Assembly: GCF_900143625.1 (NCBI RefSeq)
Contig: NZ_FRFF01000182.1
Span: forward strand, 1-41,634
Direction of reading: 5' to 3'
Source: Nocardiopsis sp. JB363
Lineage (GTDB): Bacteria > Actinomycetota > Actinomycetes > Streptosporangiales > Streptosporangiaceae
Length of the DNA stretch: 41,634 bases
Program-made: the position numbers and the translations under genes
Shown: positions 8,369-16,449 of the stretch, piece by piece
How the letters are laid out: each line of letters begins with the position of its first letter
Position numbering within the stretch: the stretch's first letter is position 1
Notes under the pieces: generated by a model
Database searches by the model: none
Told to the model about the DNA's origin: nothing
What the model saw: only the letters and a program-made list of their open reading frames with translations

Positions 8369-9769
8369 ATGAGCGACTCCTTTGCCCCCGACCTTTGCCG
8401 ACTCGTCATCCGTGCCCCGGACCGCACTTTCGAGATCGCGGTTCCCAGCGACGTTCCCTTGGCCGAGCTACTGCCCACGATCGTCCTCTACGCCGAGGGT
8501 GACGGTGGCGAGGACCTCGACGAGGGCGGGCTCGAACACGACGGCTGGGTCCTCCAGCAACTCGGTTCGCCCGCCCTGGAGGAGGACGGCACCATACAGA
8601 CCCTGGGTCTCTTCCACGGTGAGACCCTCTACCTGCGCCCGCGCCGCGACCAGCTCCCGCCTCTCCACTTCGACGACCTCATCGACGGCGTGGCCACCGG
8701 TATGGTCGAGCGGAGTCACGCCTGGCGCCCCACCTACACCCGCCGACTGCTGCACGCACTGAGCCTGTTCACCCTGTTCACCGGGTTCGCCCCGCTGGCG
8801 ATGGGCGGCATGAACGGGCTCACCGCCCTGATCGCGGGCGGCGCCGCCGTCATTCTGCTCTTGGGCGCGTGGGCCGCGTCCCGGGCGATGGGCGACCTCA
8901 CCGCCGCCACCGGCTTGGCCGCCGCCGCCGTGCTCTACACGGGCCTGGCCGGGGCCGCGATCCCCACCGGTGATCCCGGGGTGCCCCTTCTGGGCGCCCG
9001 TGCCCTCGCGGCCTGCATGGCCGGCGGGGGCGCCACAGTCCTGGGTCTGGCGGCCGTCGCTGGGGCAGTTCCGTTCTTCGTGGGACTCATCGTCTTCGAG
9101 GTCTTCGGGGCGGTCTCCGCGGTGACGCTGATGCTGGCGCCCGGTCTGACCATGACCGGCATCGCCGGGGCCGCCAGCGCCCTCGCGATCCTGCTCGGCA
9201 CCTTCGCCCCCGCCATCGGCTTCCGTATCTCGGGGCTGCGGCTGCCCCCGCTGCCGTCCAACCCCCAGCAGCTCCAGGAGGCCATCGACCCCCACCCCGC
9301 GCGCGACGTCCTCGACCGCACCGCGCTGGCCGACAGTTATCAGGGGGCCGTGCTCGCGGCCACCGGCGCGCTCCACGTGGTGGCCCTACTCATCCTGGCC
9401 TCGGGTCCCGGCTGGCTGCCGGTCACCCTCGGCGTTGTGGTGGCGCTGGTCCTGCTGCTCCAGAGCCGTGGCCTGGCGGACGCCTGGCAGAAGCTCTCCC
9501 TGACGGCCCCCGCCTGCGTCGGCCTCGCCTTCATCGTCATCGCCGCCGTGGCCGACACCAATATTCTGTGGAGGCTGCTGGCCCTCCTGGGTGTCTTCGC
9601 CGTCGCCGCAGGCCTCACCGTCCTGGCGTGGATGATCCCGGGCAGGCGCGGCCTGCCCCACTGGGGTCGCGCCGCCGAGATCATCCAGCTCCTCGCGGCC
9701 ATCGCCATGGTCTGCTTGGTCTTCGGCAACCTCGGCCTGTTCGGCCTGCTCCGCGGGATCGGGGGCTGA
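8369..9769 (+). CDS. eccD: EccD, polytopic membrane channel subunit of type VII secretion
   Basis: The 466-residue protein has a soluble ubiquitin-like N-terminal domain (about 1-95: CRLVIRAPDRTFEIAVPSDVPLAELLPTIV .. GETLYLRPR), then a linker and about eleven hydrophobic membrane segments (from about 130 to the C-terminus). This is the standard EccD plan. In ESX complexes EccD dimers line the inner-membrane vestibule and contact EccB and EccC. The start at 8369 lies just before the ubiquitin-like strand; no strong Shine-Dalgarno sequence precedes it. Its stop is 3 nt before the GTG of eccB, so the two are translationally coupled. Confidence 0.93.
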   Translation: MSDSFAPDLCRLVIRAPDRTFEIAVPSDVPLAELLPTIVLYAEGDGGEDLDEGGLEHDGWVLQQLGSPALEEDGTIQTLGLFHGETLYLRPRRDQLPPLHFDDLIDGVATGMVERSHAWRPTYTRRLLHALSLFTLFTGFAPLAMGGMNGLTALIAGGAAVILLLGAWAASRAMGDLTAATGLAAAAVLYTGLAGAAIPTGDPGVPLLGARALAACMAGGGATVLGLAAVAGAVPFFVGLIVFEVFGAVSAVTLMLAPGLTMTGIAGAASALAILLGTFAPAIGFRISGLRLPPLPSNPQQLQEAIDPHPARDVLDRTALADSYQGAVLAATGALHVVALLILASGPGWLPVTLGVVVALVLLLQSRGLADAWQKLSLTAPACVGLAFIVIAAVADTNILWRLLALLGVFAVAAGLTVLAWMIPGRRGLPHWGRAAEIIQLLAAIAMVCLVFGNLGLFGLLRGIGG

Positions 9770-9772
9770 GCA

Positions 9773-11236
9773 GTGCAGACGCGCCGCGACCAGGTCGTCG
9801 CCCACAACTTCATGGTGGGCCGCCTGGGCACCGCCATGCTGGAGGCCGACCCCGACGCCATCGACGCACCCATGCAGCGCACCCGGCGCGGGGCCTTCAT
9901 CGGGCTGGCCATAGCCGCCCTGCTGTGCGTCGGGTTCCTGGTCTTCGGACTGATCTTCCCGGGAGGCAATAGCTCCTGGCGCACCGAGGGCAGCCTCGTC
10001 CTGGAACGCGAGACCGGCGCCACCTACCTCTACTCCGGCGGCGCGCTGCGCCCCGTCGCCAACTACGCCTCGGCCCGGCTGGTCCAAGGTAGTCAGATGA
10101 CCGTCCGTTCGGTCAGCGCCGATTCGTTGGCCGGGGTCCCCAAGGGCGGCCCCGTCGGCATCCCCGGCGCTCCCGACTCCCTGCCCGACGCCGAAACCAT
10201 GTCCGCGGCCCTCTGGCGCGTGTGCGCGGTCCCCCCGGGGCAGGAGGACGGTGAGCCGCGAACCGCCCTGTCCATCGACGCGACCCCCGACGACGGCGCC
10301 CTGCCCACCGAGTTCGCGGTACTGGTCGAAAGCCCCGACAACGATCACCACCTGCTCTGGAACGGCACCCGGCTGCGCTTGGACGAGGAGAACGGTGCTC
10401 TCCAGGCCCTGGGCTACGGCACCAGCCCGGCCCGGAGCGTCAGCCGCGCGTTCCTCGACTCGGTTCCATCCGGGGGCGACCTCGCCGCCCCCGAGGTCCC
10501 TGGCGGGGTCGGCGAACAGAGTCCTGAGATCGGCGGCGAACGGCGCGTCACCGGCCAGGTCTTCGTAGTGCGCGGCGACGGAGACGCCGACCAGTACTAC
10601 CTGCTCGGCGGCGGGGGCCTGGTTCCGGTCAGCGCCGTCCAGTCTCGGCTGGCGCTCGCCGACACGCGCATCACCGACGACGCCTACGGTGACGCCGCAC
10701 CCGAACCCGTCGCGCTCAACGCCGCGGACGTCCAGCGCAATCTGGCCGAGAACGCGGCCGCCACCGACGACGGGCTCCCGGTCACCCCGCCCGAGCCGGC
10801 GGCCACCGACGGGCAGGCACCGTGCATGCGCGTCTCCGCCGACGGTGACGCTCAGCTCGTCCTGCATCCGCTGGAGGCGGTGAGCGCCTGGCCGGTCCAG
10901 GACCGGCCCCACACCGCCCACGGCTGTCCCACCGCCGACCTCATCGGCATCCCCGCGGGGACCGGCGCGATCGTCCGCGCCGAGCCCACAGGGGGTTCGA
11001 CCTCGGACCCCACCTACTACCTGGTGACCGACGCCGCCACCAAGTACCCGTTGCCGTCCGCCGACACCGCTGGGGAACTCGGCTACTCGGCCGAGGCCGC
11101 AGCGCGCGTTCCCACCTCGCTGCTGCGCCTGCTGCCCACCGGGCCGTTGATGTCGGCCGAGGCCGCTGCCCAGCCGGTTCCGGCGACGGCCGCCCCGCCC
11201 GCCGCGGCCGGATGCGGCGAGCGGGAGGGAACCTGA
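9773..11236 (+). CDS. eccB: EccB, membrane-anchored periplasmic-side subunit of type VII secretion
   Basis: The 487-residue protein begins with the EccB signature (QTRRDQVVAHNFMVGRLGTAMLEADPD). One membrane helix follows (about 41-62), then a large extracytoplasmic domain built of repeated segments, two of which contain (P/Q)TYYLVTD- or QYYLLGGG-type strands near 270-290 and 415-425. EccB binds EccC, EccD and mycosin in the membrane complex. The start is GTG at 9773, overlapping no other gene and 3 nt after the eccD stop. The protein ends in an Ala/Pro-rich tail with a Cys shortly before the stop. Confidence 0.95.
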   Translation: MQTRRDQVVAHNFMVGRLGTAMLEADPDAIDAPMQRTRRGAFIGLAIAALLCVGFLVFGLIFPGGNSSWRTEGSLVLERETGATYLYSGGALRPVANYASARLVQGSQMTVRSVSADSLAGVPKGGPVGIPGAPDSLPDAETMSAALWRVCAVPPGQEDGEPRTALSIDATPDDGALPTEFAVLVESPDNDHHLLWNGTRLRLDEENGALQALGYGTSPARSVSRAFLDSVPSGGDLAAPEVPGGVGEQSPEIGGERRVTGQVFVVRGDGDADQYYLLGGGGLVPVSAVQSRLALADTRITDDAYGDAAPEPVALNAADVQRNLAENAAATDDGLPVTPPEPAATDGQAPCMRVSADGDAQLVLHPLEAVSAWPVQDRPHTAHGCPTADLIGIPAGTGAIVRAEPTGGSTSDPTYYLVTDAATKYPLPSADTAGELGYSAEAAARVPTSLLRLLPTGPLMSAEAAAQPVPATAAPPAAAGCGEREGT

Positions 11237-11297
11237 CCGCACCACCACGCAACCACGACCGGGGCCCAGTACCCCTTAACCGAAAGGAGAGGTGGAC

Positions 11298-11621
11298 ATG
11301 GTTCAGACCACCAGTACCGAACACGGCATGAGCACGGGCCGGATGGCGATGGAGACGGCCTACAACGAGTGCAACGCCGTCTACACCAAGGTCGACTTCC
11401 TGCGCGACTCCCTCAAGAGCACCTGGGTCGGCGGCGCCGAGCAGGGCTATGAGACCGCGCTGGTGAAGTGGCTGGAGGAGCTGCGGCTGATCGTCAACGG
11501 CATGAACAACATGATCGGCACCTTCGGCGGTACCACGCGAGGCATGTTGAACCTGGAGGACGAGAACCTCGTACTCTCCTCCACCTGGAACGACCAGCTC
11601 AACCCCAACCAGGGCGGCTGA
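11298..11621 (+). CDS. WXG100-family protein, EsxA-like
   Basis: A 107-residue helical hairpin protein. The turn carries the W-x-G motif as WVG (STWVGGAEQGYETAL, about 44-46). WXG100 proteins are exported by type VII systems as helical dimers. No YxxxD/E motif follows the second helix, so it would be the partner lacking the signal. The start is the ATG at 11298, because AGGAGA at 11285-11290 is 7 nt upstream; the GTG at 11292 is too close to that site. It lies 61 nt after eccB and before the second WXG100 gene. Confidence 0.92.
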   Translation: MVQTTSTEHGMSTGRMAMETAYNECNAVYTKVDFLRDSLKSTWVGGAEQGYETALVKWLEELRLIVNGMNNMIGTFGGTTRGMLNLEDENLVLSSTWNDQLNPNQGG

Positions 11622-11716
11622 GCGGAGCAAGGCGATCCCACCTGAGCGCTTTCCCCCTCCCCCCTGCGACGACCGCCCCTGTTGGTGGACCCGGAAGCGA
11701 AAGTAGGCAGCAGCCG

Positions 11717-12016
11717 ATGAGTGACTTTTCCGTCCGTTACGCGGGCATGGACGATTCCGCGTTCGACCTGCGCGCTCGTACCCAGGACATCCGCAACTCC
11801 CTTGACGAGTTGGCCATGAAGATGTCCACGGTCCGCGGTGAGCTCGATGGTGCCACGGCCGAGAACTATGACACCAGCATGGCCCAGTGGCGGCTCAACG
11901 TGCAGGACATGGAGTTCCTGCTCACCAAGGCCGAGCAGGCGTTGATCATGATCCGTGACAACTACCAGAACACCGACAACAAGCTGTCCCTCGAATGGGT
12001 CTCGCAGAACATGTAG
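11717..12016 (+). CDS. WXG100-family protein, EsxB-like, with YxxxD signal
   Basis: A 99-residue two-helix protein that aligns in form with the preceding WXG100 protein. At the turn the tryptophan is replaced: LDG (in GELDGATAENYDTSM) stands where W-x-G is expected. After the second helix the C-terminus has YQNTD, which fits the YxxxD type VII export motif recognised by EccC. It is therefore the likely CFP-10/EsxB-like member of a heterodimer with the protein at 11298-11621. The ribosome site is weak (GTAGGC about 9 nt upstream). The gene is followed by a strong hairpin at 12027-12054. Confidence 0.9.
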   Translation: MSDFSVRYAGMDDSAFDLRARTQDIRNSLDELAMKMSTVRGELDGATAENYDTSMAQWRLNVQDMEFLLTKAEQALIMIRDNYQNTDNKLSLEWVSQNM

Positions 12017-12026
12017 CCGCCCGCCC

Positions 12027-12054
12027 GGGCCGGGGCCGACGCCGGCCCCGGCCC
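12027..12054. terminator. GC-rich hairpin after the second WXG100 gene
   Basis: GGGCCGGGGCC (12027-12037) pairs perfectly with 12044-12054 around a 6-nt loop. It starts 11 nt after the stop codon and has no T-tract. It could be a U-less terminator, or an attenuator that keeps the esx mRNA more abundant than the downstream genes. Confidence 0.5.
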
Positions 12055-12085
12055 CCCGGGCGCCGGAGAGTGAGGAGAGCAGACG

Positions 12086-12589
12086 ATGGCCGAAAGCACC
12101 GAGATCACCTTCGGCTACATGGACGCCTTCCGGAAGGACAAGATCCTCCCGATGTTGGAGGACCTGAAGGAGCAAAGGTCTGCCCTGAACGACTACATCG
12201 ACGACGGCGAGAATGCATCGGTGGTCGATCGTATCCGTGCGGGGAACGCGGACATCTTCCCCGCCGCGGGCCAGTTCGCCTTGGCCGTGAACACCAACGT
12301 GCGGGAGATGCGCGACCAGCTCAACGTCCTGATCGATCAGTTCGAGGAGCTGGACAGGAGACTGGATCAGGCGCACATCCGGTTCGAGGACGCCGAGGAT
12401 GACGCGGTGATCACCGCACGCGATCTCGCGGAACTCATCGACCCCGGGAACGCGGCGTCGGTAAGGGCCGGCTCGGGAGACTCCGGCGGCGACGATGGCG
12501 ATTCCGGCGGCGACGATGGCGATTCCGGCGGCGACGACGGCGCCTCCGGCGGCGACGACGGCGCCTCCGGCGGCGACGGCGAAAAGTGA
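12086..12589 (+). CDS. Helical type VII-associated protein with DSGGDDG repeat tail
   Basis: I do not recognise a named family. The 167-residue protein has a helical N-terminal part (about 1-125) with two long heptad-like stretches (KDKILPMLEDLKEQRSALNDYI and NVREMRDQLNVLIDQFEELDRRL), reminiscent of the WXG/LXG helical hairpin class but without a clear WXG. The last 40 residues are Gly/Asp/Ser repeats and look disordered. The ribosome site (GAGGAG, about 7 nt upstream) is good. Its place between the WXG100 pair and the PPE-like gene suggests a secreted substrate or a partner for the 1012-residue protein. Confidence 0.75.
   Translation: MAESTEITFGYMDAFRKDKILPMLEDLKEQRSALNDYIDDGENASVVDRIRAGNADIFPAAGQFALAVNTNVREMRDQLNVLIDQFEELDRRLDQAHIRFEDAEDDAVITARDLAELIDPGNAASVRAGSGDSGGDDGDSGGDDGDSGGDDGASGGDDGASGGDGEK
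12479..12583 (+). repeat. 21-bp in-frame tandem repeat (DSGGDDG units)
   Basis: Five copies of a 21-nt unit, the last one shortened, encode DSGGDDG/ASGGDDG. Adjacent units differ at only one to three bases. This suggests recent expansion by slippage; the copy number probably varies between strains. Confidence 0.85.
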
Positions 12590-12668
12590 CCGTGGGAACC
12601 CCGCCGGTGCTCTGAACCGTCCGGGGCGAGCGTTGAGTGGTGCCGTGGAGAACGAATGAGGAGGCGTT

Positions 12669-15600
12669 GTGCCAGAAGGGAAAGAAGGGGACATCCCTCT
12701 TGGGTTGGACGAGGATCTGGGAGAAGGCGAGGGGCTGGGAGAAAAACCGCCGGCCGAGCGCGCTCTCGAAGGCTCGCCGTTTCCCAAGGATCTCCACTAC
12801 ATCATCAACACCTATACCGACCCGGACATGGGGGATACTTATCCACCGATGATGTCGCCCGACGAAGTCATGAAGGTCGACTGGTTCCTCAGCTTCAGGT
12901 CCGACCAGGAAAGCCCGGATGGTCTGGACCACTGGATGCAAACCAGCCTCACCTCGGGTGGAAACCGCAGGGGTACTGGGTCGAGTGATCCTGGCTATCA
13001 ACCGAATACCGATTCGAAGACGACGTCATATTACTCCGGTATCGTCTACAACAAGAACTTCATGTACGAGCCCGCCGGCCGGACGTTCTTCCACCACTTG
13101 TGGCTCGCCCTCAACGGGCCGTGGAATGGGAAGGACGGCAGGAACTTCAGCCCGACGGCCATGGACAACCTCGCCACGGCAATCGAAGACCTGGTCACCA
13201 TGGTGAGGGATGCCGAGAGCAAGGTCGGAGAGTGGCGTACCACCGCCAACGACACCTTGAAGGGGGCGACCGCCGACGTCTTCGTGGAGTACCTGCGCAA
13301 TATCCAGTTGCGCTTCGACGATCTCGGCCATCAGGCCGCCAGTTACCCCGACCCCCTACGGAACACCCGGGACCTGGTCGTCAGCACGGCGGGCCAAAAT
13401 ATGCGCAACCTCTACAATGAGTGGCTCGCCACCGGTTTGTGGAATCCCTACCACGTCATCAAGAAATGGTTCGCTGAGAACGCCGACATCGCCACGCTCA
13501 ACAAGGGCGATAACACAAGCCAGATCGGGGACATAGGTAAGGCGAACAACCCCAACACCTGGAAGGAGATCCAGGAGCGGATCAAGCAGGACTGGCGTAA
13601 CCGGCTCCACGACCTCACCGCAGGTGCCGCCGAGAGCATGGAGACCATCGCCAACGGCTACACCGACAACCGCGGAAAATTCATCGAAGTCAAGGCGGAC
13701 CAGGGGCTGACGCTCGACTGGTCCCCCGTGGGCCCCGGCCCCGGCTCCGGAGGTGGCCTCGGCGGTGGCGGTGGGGACGATGGTAAGTCCGACGCCCAGA
13801 AGGAGTACGAGGGGACGCTCGAAGAATGGTATGAGGAGCAGACCCAGTGGATGAAGGACGATCCGCCCGGCGGCGGTGGGGGTGACGAGGAGGGTAGCGG
13901 CGGCTCGTCCAAGGAGGGCGAGTACAACGACGCGCTCGACGAGTACTACCAGAGGATGATCGACGAGATGGAGAGCGGCCCCGAGGCCAGTGAGGGTGAC
14001 CTCGGGGGCGGTGGTGGGAATTCCGGTGGTGATGGTCCGGCGTCGGAGGGCGAGTACAACGACGCGCTCGACGAGTACTACCAGAACGCGACCGATGAGC
14101 TGCGCGCCGGACCCGACGGTGGCGGGGGTGACCTCGGTGGCGGAGGCGATCTCGACGGCGACGGTGCGGGCGGTTCGACCTCGGAGGACCGGTTCAACGA
14201 GACACTGGACGACTACTACAACCAGCAGACCGATGAGCTGGAACAGGAGATGAACACCCCGCCCCCACCTGTGGGCGGCGGTGGGCAGCTGGGCGGCGGA
14301 GGAGGGGGCGGCGGTTCCGGCAACCGGAACCGGTCGTCGGAGGACCGCTACAACCAGGCGATCGACGACTACTACGACCAGGCCTCCAGGGATCTCGACG
14401 AGCAGCTGAACGGCGGCCCCGACTCCGGTGGCGGCGATCTCGGCGGCGAGGGCTCCCAACCATCGGCCGAGGAGTACGAGCGACGCCTCGAGGAGTACTA
14501 CAACGAGCAGACCGGCGACCTCGACCGCCTCATGAAGGAGTCGCCCGACCCCGACGGTGACGGCCGCACCGACGACGGCCAAACGCTCACTCCAGCGCAG
14601 CAGGAGTACCAGAGCCTGTTGGACGATTACTACCAGGAGCAGTCCGCCAACCTGGAACGGCTGGAGTCCGGCCCCGAAGGGAGCGGCGGAGATCTCGGTG
14701 GCGACGAGTCGACGCCCGAGCAACGCCAGCAGCGCCTCCAGGAGTACTACGACGCCGAGAAGGCCGACCTCGATCGGCTGCGCTCCGATGTCAACGGGAT
14801 CACCGACGAGAATGGGAATCCCGCTCCGGAGCTGGAGGAGTACCGGGAGCAGCTGTCGGACTACTACGACCAGCGCAGCCAGGAGTTGGACGACCTCGTC
14901 GCGGGTCCGGACTCCGGCGGTGGGGATCTGGGCGGTGGCGGATCGGGTTCCGAGGGTGGTGCTGACGGCTCTTCGGCCGATGAGTACCAGAACCGTCTGG
15001 ATGAGTACTACGACCAGCAGCGCGCTGACCTCGAAGAGCGGATGAACGCCGGCCCCGAGAGCGGGGGCGGCGGCCTCGGTGACTCTCTGGGCCGCGACAA
15101 CGGTGGCGGGGAGAGCGAAGGGACCTCCTACTCCATCGGTGACGGGTGGGGCAGCCCCGAAGCCGAAGACCAGATGCTCGCCCCCAATGCCTCGGGCGTC
15201 CAACCGGACGCCAACGGCATCCAAGCCGGCGGCGGCGACCTCCGTGGAGAGCCCGGTTCCGGTGGTGGCGACGCGTTCACCGGCGCGGTCAGCGGAAACG
15301 GCGGCGGAAACGGCGGCGGAAGCTTCGGCGGACTGGGCGCGGGTGCGGGAATGGGAGGCATGGGCGGCGGCACGCCCATGATGCCGCCCATGGGCGGCGG
15401 TATGGGAGGAATGGGCGGTGGCGGGGGACAAAACGACAACTCCCGTAACCGCTCCACCTGGATCTCCGAAGACGAACGAGTCTGGGGCACCAGCGAAGGC
15501 GACAGGCTCTCGGTCCTGGGAAGGCCCGGACCCGGCGACAACACGAAGGGAAATCCGAATGAGTACGTACCCGGAGCAAACGGAGCAGGCTCTCGCACGT

Positions 15601-15707
15601 CTACGGGAAGACCAGGAGAAGATCGCCCGGGCAAGCGCAAGCCTGGCATCGGAAACCGAAGAGGCCGTCTCCAAGGACCGGGCGATCAGCGCGAAGATCA
15701 ACGCTGA
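12669..15707 (+). CDS. PPE-like type VII substrate with ten 'YY' repeats
   Basis: The 1012-residue protein has three parts. Residues about 130-350 are helical and resemble the PPE/WXG-like regions of actinomycete type VII substrates (TAIEDLVTMVRDAESKVGEW..LKGATADVFVEYL). Residues about 375-807 hold ten imperfect repeats of about 40 residues: a short acidic helix with the pattern EYxxxLDEYYxxQ, then a Gly-rich spacer such as GPDSGGGDLGG. The C-terminal part is Gly/Met/Pro-rich (GGMGGGTPMMPPMGGG), followed by TWISEDERVWGTSEGDRLSVLGR, a type of ending common in these proteins. The start is GTG at 12669, with GAGGAGG just upstream. The frame runs 149 nt into the next gene, with a low-complexity basic tail after VLGR, so a small indel near 15520-15558 may have extended it. 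Function unknown; probably surface-exposed or secreted. Confidence 0.8.
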   Translation: MPEGKEGDIPLGLDEDLGEGEGLGEKPPAERALEGSPFPKDLHYIINTYTDPDMGDTYPPMMSPDEVMKVDWFLSFRSDQESPDGLDHWMQTSLTSGGNRRGTGSSDPGYQPNTDSKTTSYYSGIVYNKNFMYEPAGRTFFHHLWLALNGPWNGKDGRNFSPTAMDNLATAIEDLVTMVRDAESKVGEWRTTANDTLKGATADVFVEYLRNIQLRFDDLGHQAASYPDPLRNTRDLVVSTAGQNMRNLYNEWLATGLWNPYHVIKKWFAENADIATLNKGDNTSQIGDIGKANNPNTWKEIQERIKQDWRNRLHDLTAGAAESMETIANGYTDNRGKFIEVKADQGLTLDWSPVGPGPGSGGGLGGGGGDDGKSDAQKEYEGTLEEWYEEQTQWMKDDPPGGGGGDEEGSGGSSKEGEYNDALDEYYQRMIDEMESGPEASEGDLGGGGGNSGGDGPASEGEYNDALDEYYQNATDELRAGPDGGGGDLGGGGDLDGDGAGGSTSEDRFNETLDDYYNQQTDELEQEMNTPPPPVGGGGQLGGGGGGGGSGNRNRSSEDRYNQAIDDYYDQASRDLDEQLNGGPDSGGGDLGGEGSQPSAEEYERRLEEYYNEQTGDLDRLMKESPDPDGDGRTDDGQTLTPAQQEYQSLLDDYYQEQSANLERLESGPEGSGGDLGGDESTPEQRQQRLQEYYDAEKADLDRLRSDVNGITDENGNPAPELEEYREQLSDYYDQRSQELDDLVAGPDSGGGDLGGGGSGSEGGADGSSADEYQNRLDEYYDQQRADLEERMNAGPESGGGGLGDSLGRDNGGGESEGTSYSIGDGWGSPEAEDQMLAPNASGVQPDANGIQAGGGDLRGEPGSGGGDAFTGAVSGNGGGNGGGSFGGLGAGAGMGGMGGGTPMMPPMGGGMGGMGGGGGQNDNSRNRSTWISEDERVWGTSEGDRLSVLGRPGPGDNTKGNPNEYVPGANGAGSRTSTGRPGEDRPGKRKPGIGNRRGRLQGPGDQREDQR
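13791..15090 (+). repeat. Ten imperfect repeats of about 40 codons ('YY' repeats)
   Basis: Each unit encodes an acidic helix with paired aromatics (EYNDALDEYYQ, RFNETLDDYYN, EYERRLEEYYN and so on), then D/E-L and a Gly-rich spacer. Units 2 and 3 share the same EGEYNDALDEYYQ block nearly base for base. The first unit has WY in place of YY. Spacer length varies between units. Confidence 0.85.
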
Positions 15708-15969
15708 GGGGGAGTTGGTCGAGCTGAAGTTCCGTACCAGTGCCTATAAGTCGATGGCGCCCGCGGAGCTGTCGGCGGCGGTCATGGACGTGATCAAGCG
15801 CGCCCATGGGCGCATGCAGGCTCGGGTGGTGGAGGCGTACGCGCCCTTCGCACCCGAAGGCATCGACCTGGAGACCGCGCGGGAGGGGGGATTCGACCCG
15901 GCCAAGATGCTGGCCGACCTGGGCCTGGACAAGTTCGACTTCTCCGACCTGGGCCGTCCCGGCCGTTGA
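15559..15969 (+). CDS. YbaB/EbfC-family-like protein (EspL-like)
   Basis: This 136-residue protein has the YbaB plan: a long N-terminal coiled helix (about 5-40: EQALARLREDQEKIARASASLASET), a short beta stretch (AISAKINAEGELVELKFR) and a C-terminal helix (AELSAAVMDVIKRAHGRMQARVVE). YbaB/EbfC-type proteins bind nucleoid DNA, and related proteins (for example EspL) are regularly encoded in ESX loci. The start at 15559 is chosen for GAAGGGAAA 6-8 nt upstream and because the coiled helix begins there. The gene lies inside the 3' end of the upstream frame for 149 nt. Whether it binds DNA or acts as a secretion chaperone is not decided by the sequence. Confidence 0.82.
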   Translation: MSTYPEQTEQALARLREDQEKIARASASLASETEEAVSKDRAISAKINAEGELVELKFRTSAYKSMAPAELSAAVMDVIKRAHGRMQARVVEAYAPFAPEGIDLETAREGGFDPAKMLADLGLDKFDFSDLGRPGR

Positions 15970-15973
15970 CCGA

Positions 15974-16003
15974 CGCGGCGGCCCGCTCACACCGGCCGCC
16001 GCG
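15974..16003. terminator. 10-bp hairpin between the YbaB-like and YxxxE genes
   Basis: CGCGGCGGCC (15974-15983) pairs with 15994-16003 around a 10-nt loop, beginning 5 nt after a stop codon. No T-tract follows. The next gene starts 28 nt further on, so it may weaken read-through rather than end the transcript. Confidence 0.35.
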
Positions 16004-16031
16004 ACCCCTGGACACCGAAAGGAGCAACGCC

Positions 16032-16427
16032 ATGTCCGGTGATTCCCTGTTCGTGGGCCCCGACCTGATGACCAAGTACGGCGCCATGCTGAACGAGCCG
16101 GCGGACCTCGCCCAAGAGATCCTCGCGCAGTACCGAGGAGGAAAGGACGCCCTCGGCGAAAAGCCCTGGGGTCACGGAGACGAGATAGCCGTCCTCTTCG
16201 AGGACAAGTTCGTCCCCGGCGAGCGGGACTTCCAGGACTACGTCGGCATCCTCGTCGACGTGTTCCGGGAGACGGCCACCAACACCATCCACACCGCTGA
16301 GCAGTATCGCAGGGCCGAGCTGGGCAACGAGGACATCTCGAGCAACCTCTTCCAGGACCTGCCAGACTCCCCCGACGGTCTCGGCGCTCCCGGAGGTATG
16401 CCCGGCGGCGGGCACGGTCGGCGATAA
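16032..16427 (+). CDS. Small WXG-like secreted partner with YxxxE motif
   Basis: The 131-residue protein is mainly helical, with a central PWGHGDEIAVLFEDKFVPG that looks like the turn region of EspC/WXG-like partners. The second helix is followed by YRRAE, which fits the YxxxD/E type VII signal, and then a Gly/Pro-rich tail. AGGAG (16020-16024) lies 7 nt before the ATG at 16032. It ends 22 nt before the giant gene, and the WXG-like partner of CpnT-type toxins is usually encoded in exactly this place. I infer that it pairs with the N-terminal domain of the giant protein and carries its export signal. Confidence 0.78.
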   Translation: MSGDSLFVGPDLMTKYGAMLNEPADLAQEILAQYRGGKDALGEKPWGHGDEIAVLFEDKFVPGERDFQDYVGILVDVFRETATNTIHTAEQYRRAELGNEDISSNLFQDLPDSPDGLGAPGGMPGGGHGRR

Positions 16428-16449
16428 GGAACAACGGGGGGTATCCGGT

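Noticed and set aside
12479..15090. CRISPR-like array in the GC-rich repeats.
   Set aside because: The repeats are in frame, contiguous or protein-coding, and lack unique spacers of constant size.
13356..15701. 781-codon minus-strand frame opposite the YY-repeat gene.
   Set aside because: Val/Leu/Ala repeats are the antisense of the Asp/Tyr/Gly repeats; no start context and no family features.
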